A DNA stretch of 64,000 nucleotides from CALDSL01 sp039810245. GTDB taxonomy: Bacteria > Chloroflexota > Anaerolineae > Anaerolineales > Anaerolineaceae. A program made the translations under genes and the position numbers. Location of the stretch: assembly GCA_039810245.1 (NCBI GenBank), contig JBDHWQ010000015.1:22602-86601 (forward strand), in the 5' to 3' direction. Within the stretch, counting starts at the first letter, position 1; each line of letters begins with the position of its first letter. Below are positions 8,006-16,409 of this stretch, piece by piece. The notes beneath the pieces are model-generated. The model did not search any database. It was not told where the DNA came from and saw nothing but the letters and a program-made list of their open reading frames with translations.

Positions 8006-9420
8006 TAGCGCATCCCACCTGGGCCCATGAAACCGGGACCGCTAAAATCCGCCGCCGGTGGGTTCAGCACCACCGTATCGCCGGCCTTCAGGTTATCCGA
8101 GAGGATCTGCGAGTTCGTTTCTGAGCTCGCGCCGATCTGGATTTCCACAGTATCCAGCGTGCCGTCACTCTTCTGCACGTAGACGATGCGCTTGCCCTCG
8201 CGCAGGCGCACCGCCCGGTTGGGAACCAGCAGCACGTCATCCAACTTTTCAACCACGATGTTCACCGCTCCGGTCATCCCCGGCAGTACATCGGCATCCG
8301 CGTCAATCAGCTCAATCGTGACGTTGAAGTTCACTACGCCCTGAACCGCGGTACCCACGCGCCCCACTTCGCTGACTTTGCCTTTGTACTCTTTGTCCAG
8401 GATCGCGTCGAAGGTGATGTCGACTTCCTGACCAACGCGCACGCGATTGATGTCGATTTCGGTAATCTGTACATCCAGCAGCAGCCGCGAGAGGTCGTCC
8501 AGCCGGAAGGCGCTGAGGGTTGGCGCAACCTGATCGCCCGGGATCACGTTTACTTCGGTGACGGTGCCGTTGAAGGGGGCTTTGATCTCCGCCAGACCCA
8601 ACGTAGCTTCAATGGCTTCGACGCGCGCCTGGGCAGCCGCCAGGTCGTTTGGATCGACGCCGTTCTTCACGCGCTCCCATTCGCGCTGCATGTCCGCCAG
8701 GTTAGCCTGCGCAATTTCCAGGTTGGCCTGCGCCAGGTTTACGTCCAGCTCATCTGGGCGGCTCTTGGCACGGTTGTAATTGGCCAGGGCGGTGTCGCGG
8801 CGTTGCTTGGCAGCCGCCAGCGCGCTGAGCGCGGCGGCGCGGTTGGGGTTATTGTCGGCCAGGTGAGCTGTACCATCGTAATTGGATTGCAGGCGGTCGA
8901 CCTCGTTTTGCGCCAGAATATAATTCGCATAGGAAACATCGATTACATCCTGGCTGGCCAGGGTATAACTCTTACTATTCACCTTCTTCTGCGCGTCTTC
9001 CACCGCTTTTTCGGCATTCACCAGGTTCTGCTGTGCCTTAGCGCGCACCAGGTTTGAATCGCGCAGATCTTCCAGGTTTCGCCGCGCCGTGATCAGGTCG
9101 GATTCGGCCATGATCACATTTTGCGGTAGTGATGCGCGCTGCAGCTCGGCCAGCACATCATCCTTTTTCACCAGGTCGCCTACCGACACGTCGATCTGTC
9201 CTACCGTGCCGGTGGTCTGCCAGGAGAGCAGGGCGGTCTGGTTGGCGCGCACGGTTCCTGTTGCGCCTACCAGGGCAGTCAGGCTGCCACGTTCCAGCGC
9301 CACGGTTTGAAAGCTGGATGCCGCTGCGGTAGCTGCCTGTTGGCGGAAATAGCGAAATCCAAAAATCCCCGCTACGACCAGAGCAATGATGATGATGAGT
9401 ACTATTGTGCGTCGTTTCAT
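8005..9420 (-). CDS. HlyD/MacA-like periplasmic adaptor (first of two paralogues)
   Basis: A 471-residue membrane fusion protein. The N-terminal signal anchor (about 5-24) is followed by a split biotinyl-lipoyl-like domain (GTVRANQTALLSWQTTGTVGQIDVSVGDLVKKDDVLAEL and later FNGTVTEVNVIPGDQV), a long coiled-coil hairpin between them (about 95-255), then beta-barrel and C-terminal membrane-proximal domains. Such adaptors link an inner-membrane exporter to the outside. The gene overlaps the ATPase by one base and the upstream membrane protein by four, so it belongs to the MacB pair. A paralogue lies at 12126-13526. Confidence 0.88.
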   Translation of the reverse strand: MKRRTIVLIIIIALVVAGIFGFRYFRQQAATAAASSFQTVALERGSLTALVGATGTVRANQTALLSWQTTGTVGQIDVSVGDLVKKDDVLAELQRASLPQNVIMAESDLITARRNLEDLRDSNLVRAKAQQNLVNAEKAVEDAQKKVNSKSYTLASQDVIDVSYANYILAQNEVDRLQSNYDGTAHLADNNPNRAAALSALAAAKQRRDTALANYNRAKSRPDELDVNLAQANLEIAQANLADMQREWERVKNGVDPNDLAAAQARVEAIEATLGLAEIKAPFNGTVTEVNVIPGDQVAPTLSAFRLDDLSRLLLDVQITEIDINRVRVGQEVDITFDAILDKEYKGKVSEVGRVGTAVQGVVNFNVTIELIDADADVLPGMTGAVNIVVEKLDDVLLVPNRAVRLREGKRIVYVQKSDGTLDTVEIQIGASSETNSQILSDNLKAGDTVVLNPPAADFSGPGFMGPGGMR

Positions 9421-10091
9421 TCTTTCCCTTCCTCACGTAACGAAATCAGGCTCCATGGGCGGCCCGACCCAAAATGAGTATAGATGGCCGCGCCCAGGCC
9501 CAAAGCAGAGACGATGATCAAAGCCAGAATTCCAGCGCCGGGCAGGTTGATCAGGGCGAAAAGCAGGGTCTGCCCCACCAGCAGCATGCTGATTGGTGAA
9601 GCGCCCAACCCGGCGCGACTAAGCAAGAACTGCCCCAGGCGGTATGCCAGCGCAACCGCGCCGTACAGAATACCCAGCAGCAGCACCATGCTCAGAAACA
9701 CGGTCAGCGCAAAGGTCAGCATGGTCAGCGAGGCGCTCAACGCGGCCACGCTCACCAGCAGACCTGCCAGCAGCCCGAGCAACCCCAACCGCAGCAGGGT
9801 CAGCGGTGGGCGGTGAAAAGCGCGCGCGGTGACGGACAGCCGCTGCGGAAACAGGAATAACAGGATCAGGCCACTGGTGAACATGGTAAAGAACGATCCC
9901 AGGATGGTCACCGGGGCCGGCAGCGGCTGTATCTGCGCGACATCCGGGTGTTCGCGCTGCCAGCGTCCACTCAGCGTGCCCTGCGGCCAGGCATTCCATT
10001 GGAACAACATGGCGGCCACGCACAGGGCGATGGCTGCCAGCAGCAGCCCCGCCAGCAGCGCGCGCCAGAATCGGGTGGGTTTGGTTTGCAT
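9417..10091 (-). CDS. Integral membrane protein of unknown function
   Basis: A 224-residue protein with about six hydrophobic segments. TM1 (WRALLAGLLLAAIALCVAAMLF) is followed by an extracytoplasmic loop of roughly 45 residues, then four to five TM helices rich in Leu/Ala. I do not recognise the family. ATG 10091 is preferred for its AGAGGAAA site five bases upstream; a GTG at 10115 would overlap the sortase gene. It overlaps the HlyD gene by four bases, so it is translated with the transporter and could be an accessory subunit. Confidence 0.7.
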   Translation of the reverse strand: MQTKPTRFWRALLAGLLLAAIALCVAAMLFQWNAWPQGTLSGRWQREHPDVAQIQPLPAPVTILGSFFTMFTSGLILLFLFPQRLSVTARAFHRPPLTLLRLGLLGLLAGLLVSVAALSASLTMLTFALTVFLSMVLLLGILYGAVALAYRLGQFLLSRAGLGASPISMLLVGQTLLFALINLPGAGILALIIVSALGLGAAIYTHFGSGRPWSLISLREEGKE

Positions 10092-10111
10092 GTTTCCTCT
10101 TTCTCCGCGCC

Positions 10112-12055
10112 TCACTCGGCCTCGACCTTGACCAGCACCGCCTGCACCAGCAGGCGTGAGCGGTAGCTGCCTGCCTGCTCGTCAAAGTCCTTGCAGGTCA
10201 CCAGCGTCAGCCAGGCGCGCTCCTGGTGTTGGAATACGGCATCCACCTCTTCTGCGGTGATGGTTTCCACTGCGCGGACCTCGTAGGTGTATTTCTCGCC
10301 GTAGCTGCGCAGCAGCAGCCGGTCGCCGTAACGCAGCCGTCCCAGCCCGGTGAACGGCCCTGGCGTGCCATCCGCGAGGGCGGCGTGCCCGGTGAGCACG
10401 GAATTGCCCGCCCAACCGGGAAAGGCAGTACCATCCAGGTAGCCCAGCCGGCTGCCCAGCCAGTCCAACCCCCAGCCGTCCGCTGAAACCGGCACGCCCA
10501 CGATCTCCTCGCGCACGCCAAGCGCCGGGATCTCCAGCTCCAGGGTACCCATTGCGCGATAGGCTTTTTCAACCGGTTGTGCTGCCAGCGTGGTGACGCG
10601 CGCGGGGGCAAATCCGGTGTCCGGCATGCTGTAGGCTCCGCCAAAGCGGAACAGCTCCAGCCCCTGGTGCGGGCTGAGCGCGCCGAAAAACAGCGTACGG
10701 TCCACCGCGATCAGGCTGTAAGGCGCTGACCCGGCGTCGCCTTCGATCAGGTCAAAGGCGAGCTGCGTGCTGGCTTCGTTATATGGCGGCTCGCTCTTCC
10801 ACAGCTCGCAGCCATTGCGTGGGTCGCAGGCGGTAAAGAACAGGGTGCTGCCTACCGGGGTCAGTTCGCGTGGGTTTGCGCTGCCCGCACCGGGGAAAAT
10901 ATCCTCTACGATGTCGGTGGTATCTGGTACATAGGGTGGTTGGGTGCGGTACAGTTCCCTGCCATCTGTGCTTTGGGCAGTGAAGAACAGCGTGGTGCCA
11001 ATAGCCACTTTATCGCCGGGCAGTGAGCCAAACATACTCTCCGACAGGTCTTCTACCAGGTAGGTATGCAGCGGATCGTAGGGCGGCTCGCTGCGGAATA
11101 ACTCATAGCCACTGAAACCAATCCAGGCGGTGAAAAACAGGTTGTCCCCCACGGCGATCATGCTGTTGGGATTGGAACTGAGCGGATCACCGGTGATATC
11201 GGTTACGCGGCGCGCCTCGTTATAGGGCGAATCGATTACCCATAATTCCTGCCCGCTCTCCCCGTCCGTGGCGCTAAAAAACAGGTTCAGGCCGATCGCA
11301 GTTAACTCGCTGACTTCGGCGCTGCCATCCTTGTTGAGGTCCATCACGCGCTGCGTGCTGGCTGCGGAATAGGGCGGGTCAGAGCGCCACAGCTCGGTGC
11401 CAGCTTCGTCGCGCGCGGCGAAGAACAGCATCCAGCCGATGCGGGTCAGCTCGCGCGGTGTGGCGCTGATGCTGCCGGGGTAAATATCTTCCACCAGCGA
11501 TGCGGTAGCGAACGGCTGGTCTGTGCGCCATAGCTCAAAACCGTGCTCACCATCATCGGCGTGGAAAAAGACCGCCGTGCCGATCTGGATCAACTGCGCC
11601 GGGCTGGAATTGCCATTCGGATTGATATCGGCCACCAGGTGAGTGCTCGCGGGCGAGTAGGGGGGCTCGGAGCGCCACAGTTCAAAGCCGTGGTCGCCGT
11701 CGTTGGCGCGAAACAGCAGCGTGTCACCCACCGCCAGCATACCGCCCGGCTCGGATGAGCAGCTTCCGGCGCAAATATCCGCCACGCGTTGCGCGCTGGT
11801 GTAGGGCGGGGCAGTACGCCATAGCTCACGCCCGCTGGTCCCGTCGTTCGCGCTGAAAAAAAGCGTTGCGCCGATCACGGCCATCTCTTCCGGCGCGGAG
11901 CCATTGGCATCTTCACGGATATCCTGCACCATTTGCGGCCGCGGTGGGTCACCGCTGCCGGCCTGGACGGGCAGGCTGCTGCCCAGTATTCCCAGCAGGC
12001 ACAGCAGCACCACTGCCACCTGGCTGGAGATTCGCCCGAGTTTCCATACCTTCAT
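10112..12055 (-). CDS. ELW-repeat protein fused to a C-terminal sortase domain
   Basis: The 647-residue protein has a signal peptide (cleavage near VQA-GS, about 32). About nine ~50-residue repeats follow (about 40-470), each with a VGxTLFFxAxDGxxGxELWRSxPPY pattern. They match the known ELWxxDGT repeat except that DGT is replaced by PPY; a beta-propeller is likely. The C-terminal ~140 residues are a sortase: His557 in TGHAAL, Cys621 in LTLVTCKD, Arg634 in YRSR. An LPxTG-like MPDTGFAP sits at 477 just before the enzyme domain. The protein is exported and presumably acts at the cell surface. AAGGGGTG precedes the ATG. Confidence 0.85.
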   Translation of the reverse strand: MKVWKLGRISSQVAVVLLCLLGILGSSLPVQAGSGDPPRPQMVQDIREDANGSAPEEMAVIGATLFFSANDGTSGRELWRTAPPYTSAQRVADICAGSCSSEPGGMLAVGDTLLFRANDGDHGFELWRSEPPYSPASTHLVADINPNGNSSPAQLIQIGTAVFFHADDGEHGFELWRTDQPFATASLVEDIYPGSISATPRELTRIGWMLFFAARDEAGTELWRSDPPYSAASTQRVMDLNKDGSAEVSELTAIGLNLFFSATDGESGQELWVIDSPYNEARRVTDITGDPLSSNPNSMIAVGDNLFFTAWIGFSGYELFRSEPPYDPLHTYLVEDLSESMFGSLPGDKVAIGTTLFFTAQSTDGRELYRTQPPYVPDTTDIVEDIFPGAGSANPRELTPVGSTLFFTACDPRNGCELWKSEPPYNEASTQLAFDLIEGDAGSAPYSLIAVDRTLFFGALSPHQGLELFRFGGAYSMPDTGFAPARVTTLAAQPVEKAYRAMGTLELEIPALGVREEIVGVPVSADGWGLDWLGSRLGYLDGTAFPGWAGNSVLTGHAALADGTPGPFTGLGRLRYGDRLLLRSYGEKYTYEVRAVETITAEEVDAVFQHQERAWLTLVTCKDFDEQAGSYRSRLLVQAVLVKVEAE

Positions 12056-12125
12056 TGCTTCACCCCTTCGTTGTCTGTCCCCTCAAATTGCGAGACGATT
12101 GCCCGTGTTGATGTTCGCCTGCAGA

Positions 12126-13526
12126 TTACGGGCTGGCGCGGTTGATGCTCTGTGTGGCGCTGGACGGCGGATCGAGAATCACCGGGTCGCCTGGCTGTAC
12201 CGCGCCGGCCAGCAGCTCGCTGTTGGTTTCGTCGCTCAACCCCAGCGTTACGTTCACGGGTGTGGCCGCACCCTCGCTTAGCAGGTACACCACGGTTTGC
12301 CCGTTCAGCCGGCGCACCGCGCGGTTTGGGATCAACACAACATTCGTGCGCTCCTCTACCACCACGCTAACCGCGGCGGTCATCCCTGGCTGCACGCTGT
12401 CGTCACCATCGATAATCCGTACTTCCACCTCAAACTCGATATTTCCCAGGCTCTGCTTGCCCACCCGGCTGACGGTAATCACCTCGCCGTGATACAGCCT
12501 GCCGCCCAATGCATCGATGGTCAGAGTGGCCGCCTGGCCCATGCGCACGCGCACAATATCAATTTCGGGAACCTGCACGATCACGTGGCGCTGCGAAAAA
12601 TCGTCAATACGCATGGCTTGCGTGCCAATGGCCACCACATCGCCGGGTTTGGTCAGCACTTCGGTCACCGTGCCGCTAATGGGCGCGTTCAGGCTGGCGC
12701 GCGCGAGGCTCATTTCCAGCGATTCCACCCGCAGCTCGGCGGCGTGGATTTCATCCGCGTCTGGGCCGTCTTTCACGCGTTCCCACGCGCGCTGCGCTTC
12801 TTCCAGGCTGGCTTCGGCCACGCTCACCTCGGCGCTCACCTGTTTTACCGCCTGTTCGTTGGGCTTGTTCTGCGCGTATTGCAGATTGATCTGTGCCAGG
12901 TCGCGCTGGCGGTAGGCGCGCGAAACCTGAGCGGCGGCCTGCAGTCGCGCCGGATCATCCAGCGGGCGGCCCTGTACCAGGCTATACATTTGCTCGGCCG
13001 TGTCCACCTGCGAGAGCGCCAGGTTATACGCCGCCTGAGCTGCTTCCAGGTTGGTGGGACTGGCATTAGGTTGATCCAGCAGTCCTGTCACGGCGCGCGC
13101 GTCGTTGAGCGCTTTCCGCGCCTGGAGCAGGTCATCCCAGGCTTTGGCGCGCGCAGTATCCGTCTGTTGCAGTTCCTTGAGCGCATTCTGAGCACTTACC
13201 AGTTGGATCTTGGCCTGGAGCAGGTCGCCGGGCAGGCTGTTGGGGTCCAGGCTGGCCAGTAGTTGGCCAGTCTGCACCACATCACCGGGTTGCACGTTGA
13301 GACCGGCCACCGTGCCGCTGGTCTTCCAGGCCAGGACAGCCGTTTGCCGCGCGTGAATGTTGCCGGTTGAGCCTACCGTGGCACGGATATTCCCGCGTTC
13401 CACCGGCATGGTGTCGAAGGTAAGGGTGCTACGCGGCGCCAGCAGGCGCAGTCCGCCCAGGGCCACAAATGATCCCGCCAGCCCGAGGACGATGAGAGCA
13501 ATGAGTAGAGCGACGTTTTTCTTCAA
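12126..13526 (-). CDS. HlyD/MacA-like adaptor, second paralogue (TTG start)
   Basis: A 466-residue membrane fusion protein paralogous to the one at 8005-9420. It has an N-terminal anchor (KKNVALLIALIVLGLAGSF), lipoyl-like halves (GNIHARQTAVLAWKTSGTVAGLNVQPGDVVQTGQLLASL and ISGTVTEVLTKPGDVV), a long coiled coil between them and a C-terminal barrel. No ATG fits. The reading frame extends upstream through a region overlapping the 13550-13954 gene, so I place the start at TTG 13526, nine bases after GGGGA and directly before the anchor. Only one ABC exporter follows in the operon, so this second adaptor may pair with it as a heteromer or serve another pump. Confidence 0.82.
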   Translation of the reverse strand: MKKNVALLIALIVLGLAGSFVALGGLRLLAPRSTLTFDTMPVERGNIRATVGSTGNIHARQTAVLAWKTSGTVAGLNVQPGDVVQTGQLLASLDPNSLPGDLLQAKIQLVSAQNALKELQQTDTARAKAWDDLLQARKALNDARAVTGLLDQPNASPTNLEAAQAAYNLALSQVDTAEQMYSLVQGRPLDDPARLQAAAQVSRAYRQRDLAQINLQYAQNKPNEQAVKQVSAEVSVAEASLEEAQRAWERVKDGPDADEIHAAELRVESLEMSLARASLNAPISGTVTEVLTKPGDVVAIGTQAMRIDDFSQRHVIVQVPEIDIVRVRMGQAATLTIDALGGRLYHGEVITVSRVGKQSLGNIEFEVEVRIIDGDDSVQPGMTAAVSVVVEERTNVVLIPNRAVRRLNGQTVVYLLSEGAATPVNVTLGLSDETNSELLAGAVQPGDPVILDPPSSATQSINRASP

Positions 13527-13549
13527 ACCGGTACCAATCCCCTGTCCAA

Positions 13550-13954
13550 TCAGATTTGGCTGCCACGGCCGGGCAGCAGGCTGTTCATCCCCAACAGCAG
13601 ACCCACACCCAGCACCACCAGGCCCAGCCAGTTGGCCGGCTGGAGGCTGCTGCTCAGCACCGCCTGGGCGTTTTGCGCGCCGGAAATGGCCATCACCATG
13701 CCGCTGCCGGATGAGGATGCGCGCGCAAGGCTTTGCAGCACGCGCAAGCCATCCCACGGCCCAGGCAGGATACCCGCCGCGGGTAGCAGCAGCCATAACC
13801 CCGTCAGGATCATCAGCGTGCTTGTCGCGGCGTGCACGGCCACCTGCCGGCGACGGCGGCGGCGAAATTCCGCCCGCGCGCGCTGTTCCAGCCCGGCGGG
13901 TGGCGTTTCCTGTTTCATGCTTACCAACATGCGCTCCAGATCATCCATCTTCAT
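13550..13954 (-). CDS. Small membrane protein, putative anti-sigma factor
   Basis: A 134-residue protein with a charged cytosolic N-terminus (DDLERMLVSMKQETPPAGLEQRARAEFRRRRRR), one TM helix (about 40-62), an extracytoplasmic stretch and a second TM near the C-terminus. I see no zinc-binding HxxxCxxC anti-sigma motif. Its position, overlapping the end of the ECF sigma gene by 14 bases (8 if ATG 13948 is used), is the usual place of a cognate anti-sigma factor. The role is inferred from position only. Confidence 0.55.
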   Translation of the reverse strand: MKMDDLERMLVSMKQETPPAGLEQRARAEFRRRRRRQVAVHAATSTLMILTGLWLLLPAAGILPGPWDGLRVLQSLARASSSGSGMVMAISGAQNAQAVLSSSLQPANWLGLVVLGVGLLLGMNSLLPGRGSQI

Positions 13955-14495
13955 TCTCCAGCCACTTGCGCAGCAGCCGCTTGGCGCGGTGCAGGTGGGT
14001 GCGTACCGTGTTTACCGGCAGGCTGAGCGCCTGGGCGATCTCCTCATAGCGCATACCGGCATCATAACGCAGTGCAATCACCGCGCGATATATGCCGGGC
14101 AGCGCATGGATGGCGGTCTCCAGGCGTTGCAATTCTTCCTGACTTTCTGCCTGGATGGCGGGGTCAGCTTCCTGCCCGCCGGCCAGCCCTTCCAGGCTTT
14201 CTTCGCGGTCGTCCAACCAGCGTTCGCTCCGCCACTGGTCACGCTGCAGGTTCAAAGCGATGGTTACCAGATACGGAAAGAACGGCCGGGTAGGTTGATA
14301 ACGATCCAGCGACCGCCAGGCACGCCAGAAGGTTTCTTGCAGGGTTGCTTCGGCTTCCTGGGGGTCGCGAGCCATGCGTGTAATCACGCGGTATAGCAGA
14401 GCCGAAAAGGCCAGAATCAGCGCTTCATAGGCGTCTTCTTCTTTCCTTTGCGCGCGTTCGATCAGCGCCAGCTCCTCTTCGGGCGTGAGAGACAT
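13941..14495 (-). CDS. ECF-type RNA polymerase sigma factor
   Basis: A 184-residue sigma70-family protein. Region 2 spans about 22-90 (YEALILAFSALLYRVITRMARDPQEAEATLQETFWRAWRSL...ALNLQRDQWR) and region 4 about 125-180 (LPGIYRAVIALRYDAGMRYEEIAQALSLPVNTVRTHLHRAKRLL). There is no region 1 or 3, as expected for ECF sigmas. It heads the minus-strand operon carrying adaptors, sortase and ABC exporter and probably drives an envelope response. The 127-bp divergent gap to the protease gene holds a 7-bp inverted repeat CTGTACG/CGTACAG (14506-14512, 14542-14548). Confidence 0.9.
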   Translation of the reverse strand: MSLTPEEELALIERAQRKEEDAYEALILAFSALLYRVITRMARDPQEAEATLQETFWRAWRSLDRYQPTRPFFPYLVTIALNLQRDQWRSERWLDDREESLEGLAGGQEADPAIQAESQEELQRLETAIHALPGIYRAVIALRYDAGMRYEEIAQALSLPVNTVRTHLHRAKRLLRKWLENEDG

Positions 14496-14505
14496 GCTCT
14501 ACTTT

Positions 14506-14548
14506 CTGTACGCGTTCAGCCCAGTTTAGTTTCACAAAACTCGTACAG
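14506..14548. promoter_or_regulatory. Inverted repeat upstream of the ECF sigma gene
   Basis: CTGTACG (14506-14512) and its exact complement CGTACAG (14542-14548) are separated by 29 bp, centre to centre about 36 bp, directly upstream of the sigma start at 14495. It could be an operator or promoter element; no binding protein is known. Confidence 0.35.
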
Positions 14549-14621
14549 GTTTGATTTAATCATTCAACTGCTCTGGCGGCAAGAGACGAGCCGGGGTGTA
14601 TCAGGTATAATTGCCGTCCAT

Positions 14622-15914
14622 ATGGAACCAAAGTGGTATCTAGCGCTGCGTAATCTGATCCTCATCGCTCTGGTGCTGGTGCTGCTGCAAGATGGCAGCT
14701 CGCTGCCGCGCGGCCGGGCCGGGCAGGTGCGCGCCTACACCCGCGCGGTAGAATTTGATTACGTTACCTGGACGCTGGACGCGCTGCTGGAAAAATTGGC
14801 CCAGGGGGCGGTGAACACGCGCGCCTACCTGGACGCGGAAGAGCAGCAGAAAACGGTGGTCACCCAGCTCCGTGTGGTGAACGAGTTGAACCGCATCAAT
14901 GACCGCATCACCAGCGTGTACGCCGATCCGTCGATCACGGACCCGGAGCAGGCCGCGGCCGATGATATCGACCGTCTCGACGCGCTGAAGCGTATCCAGC
15001 AAAACGTGCAGCCGGTGAGCGAGGCCATCCTGCAGCAGCAGGTTTCGGCGGTGCTGGCCGAGCAAGGACTGACCCTGGGCGGCCAGCCGATTCCGCCGGT
15101 GCTGTTCCATACCACCCCGCTGCCCATGGCGCTGATTGTTTCGCCACGCGACGTGATCCGGCAGGACGCCAACATCTCGTTAATTGCCGGTATGAGCGTG
15201 CCGGAAATGGCCGCGTTGGAACAACAGGTGGAAAGCGAGCTGGACGTATCGGCGCTGGTGGTGCCAGTAGGCGGGGTGGGCATTTACCCAACCATGGTGA
15301 TGAGCACCACCAATCTGCCCTGGCTGGTCGAAACGGTGGCGCACGAATGGGCGCATAATTTCCTCACCCTGCGCCCCCTGGGGCTTAACTATGAGACCAC
15401 GCCGCAGTTGCGCACAATGAATGAGACCACCGCATCGATCGTCGGCAACGAGATCGGTGAGGCCGTGATCCGGAAATATTATTCCAACCTGTTCCCGCCC
15501 GAGCCGCCCCCTGCCCCCACCACCGCGCCACAAACCACCCGGCCGGAACCCACCCCCACGCCCGACCCGCAGCAGCCGCCGCCGTTTGATTACCGCGCGG
15601 AAATGCACGAGACGCGTATCACCGCCGATGCGCTGCTGGAGCAGGGCAAGATTCAAGAGGCGGAAGATTATATGGAAGCACGCCGCCGCTTTTTCTGGGA
15701 TAACGGCTACCAGATCCGCCGGCTGAACCAGGCGTATTTTGCCTTTTATGGCGCGTACGCCGATATACCCGGCGGCGCGGCCGGGCAAGACCCGGTTGGC
15801 CCGGCGGTGCGCGCGCTGCGCGCGCAGAGCGCCTCACTGGTCGATTTCGTCAATCGGATTTCCTGGATGACTTCGTTTGATCAGCTCCAGCAGGCGGTTG
15901 GGTCTGGCGGTTAG
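14622..15914 (+). CDS. Membrane-anchored zinc metalloprotease-like protein (HEWAH)
   Basis: A 430-residue protein with an N-terminal TM anchor (LILIALVLVLL, about 10-22) and a helical region. A zinc-protease motif HEWAHN (about 243) is followed by NETTAS, whose Glu is a plausible third ligand, so a gluzincin fold is likely. After it comes a Pro-rich linker (about 290-325, PEPTPTPDP) and a helical C-terminal domain. No substrate is known and I do not recognise a named family. ATG 14622 lies 10 nt after a TATAAT (14606-14611) with no Shine-Dalgarno, so the message may be nearly leaderless. It is divergent from the ECF sigma operon. Confidence 0.7.
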   Translation: MEPKWYLALRNLILIALVLVLLQDGSSLPRGRAGQVRAYTRAVEFDYVTWTLDALLEKLAQGAVNTRAYLDAEEQQKTVVTQLRVVNELNRINDRITSVYADPSITDPEQAAADDIDRLDALKRIQQNVQPVSEAILQQQVSAVLAEQGLTLGGQPIPPVLFHTTPLPMALIVSPRDVIRQDANISLIAGMSVPEMAALEQQVESELDVSALVVPVGGVGIYPTMVMSTTNLPWLVETVAHEWAHNFLTLRPLGLNYETTPQLRTMNETTASIVGNEIGEAVIRKYYSNLFPPEPPPAPTTAPQTTRPEPTPTPDPQQPPPFDYRAEMHETRITADALLEQGKIQEAEDYMEARRRFFWDNGYQIRRLNQAYFAFYGAYADIPGGAAGQDPVGPAVRALRAQSASLVDFVNRISWMTSFDQLQQAVGSGG

Positions 15915-15917
15915 CGC

Positions 15918-16331
15918 TTAAAAGTCGTCCAGGTCACCGCCACCCAGGCCGGCGCCCGCTCCGGGCGCGCCGCCTTCACCCAGATCGGGCATATCCTTTT
16001 CGATTTCGTCTGGGGCCTGGCCGGATTCGAGACGCTTGACCACCTCATCAAACTCGGGACCCATGTCTTCGCCGACCTGGCCGCTCATCTCGCGCATCAT
16101 GCGCCCCAGGGCGCGCGGGTCCTCATCAATTCCGGCCAGGTTCGCGGGATCGGCCATATTCTCCAGCCGGCTTTCATCGGAGCGCGCCACGCGGATTCGG
16201 CCGATTTTGCGCTGCACGTCGGCGCTGCCACAGCGCGGGCAGGTTATCGGGGTCTTTCCATATTCGTCATATTTTTGGAAAATCTCAAAGCGGCGGTGAC
16301 AGGCCAGGCAGCGGTACTCGTAATTCGGCAT
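15918..16331 (-). CDS. FmdB-family zinc ribbon protein
   Basis: The 137-residue protein begins MPNYEYRCLACHRRFEI and carries two CxxC knuckles (CLAC, CPRC) in the first ~40 residues, the signature of FmdB-type putative regulatory zinc ribbons. The remainder is acidic and ends in a Gly-rich tail (GAGAGLGGGDLDDF). ATG 16331 has GAGG seven bases upstream and gives the family N-terminus. Its cellular role is not established. It is divergent from gmk and shares a palindromic -10 (ATTATAAT, 16363-16370) with it; its stop is 3 bp from the stop of the convergent protease gene. Confidence 0.8.
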   Translation of the reverse strand: MPNYEYRCLACHRRFEIFQKYDEYGKTPITCPRCGSADVQRKIGRIRVARSDESRLENMADPANLAGIDEDPRALGRMMREMSGQVGEDMGPEFDEVVKRLESGQAPDEIEKDMPDLGEGGAPGAGAGLGGGDLDDF

Positions 16332-16362
16332 CAGGAACCTCGCAAGAAGTGGTTGGATATCC

Positions 16363-16370
16363 ATTATAAT
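16363..16370. promoter_or_regulatory. Palindromic -10 shared by divergent fmdB-like gene and gmk
   Basis: ATTATAAT reads TATAAT on both strands (plus 16365-16370, minus 16363-16368). It lies 31 bp from the minus start (16331) and 40-63 bp from the plus start. No clear -35 is seen in either direction. Confidence 0.45.
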
Positions 16371-16409
16371 CAGAACACGCCAAAAAAGCCCTGCCCGGCG
16401 ACCCCGCTT

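Noticed and set aside
13527..13796. N-terminal extension of the second HlyD adaptor
   Set aside because: The extra residues lie within the small membrane protein gene and are Arg/Pro/Gly-rich; the TTG at 13526 begins the membrane anchor.
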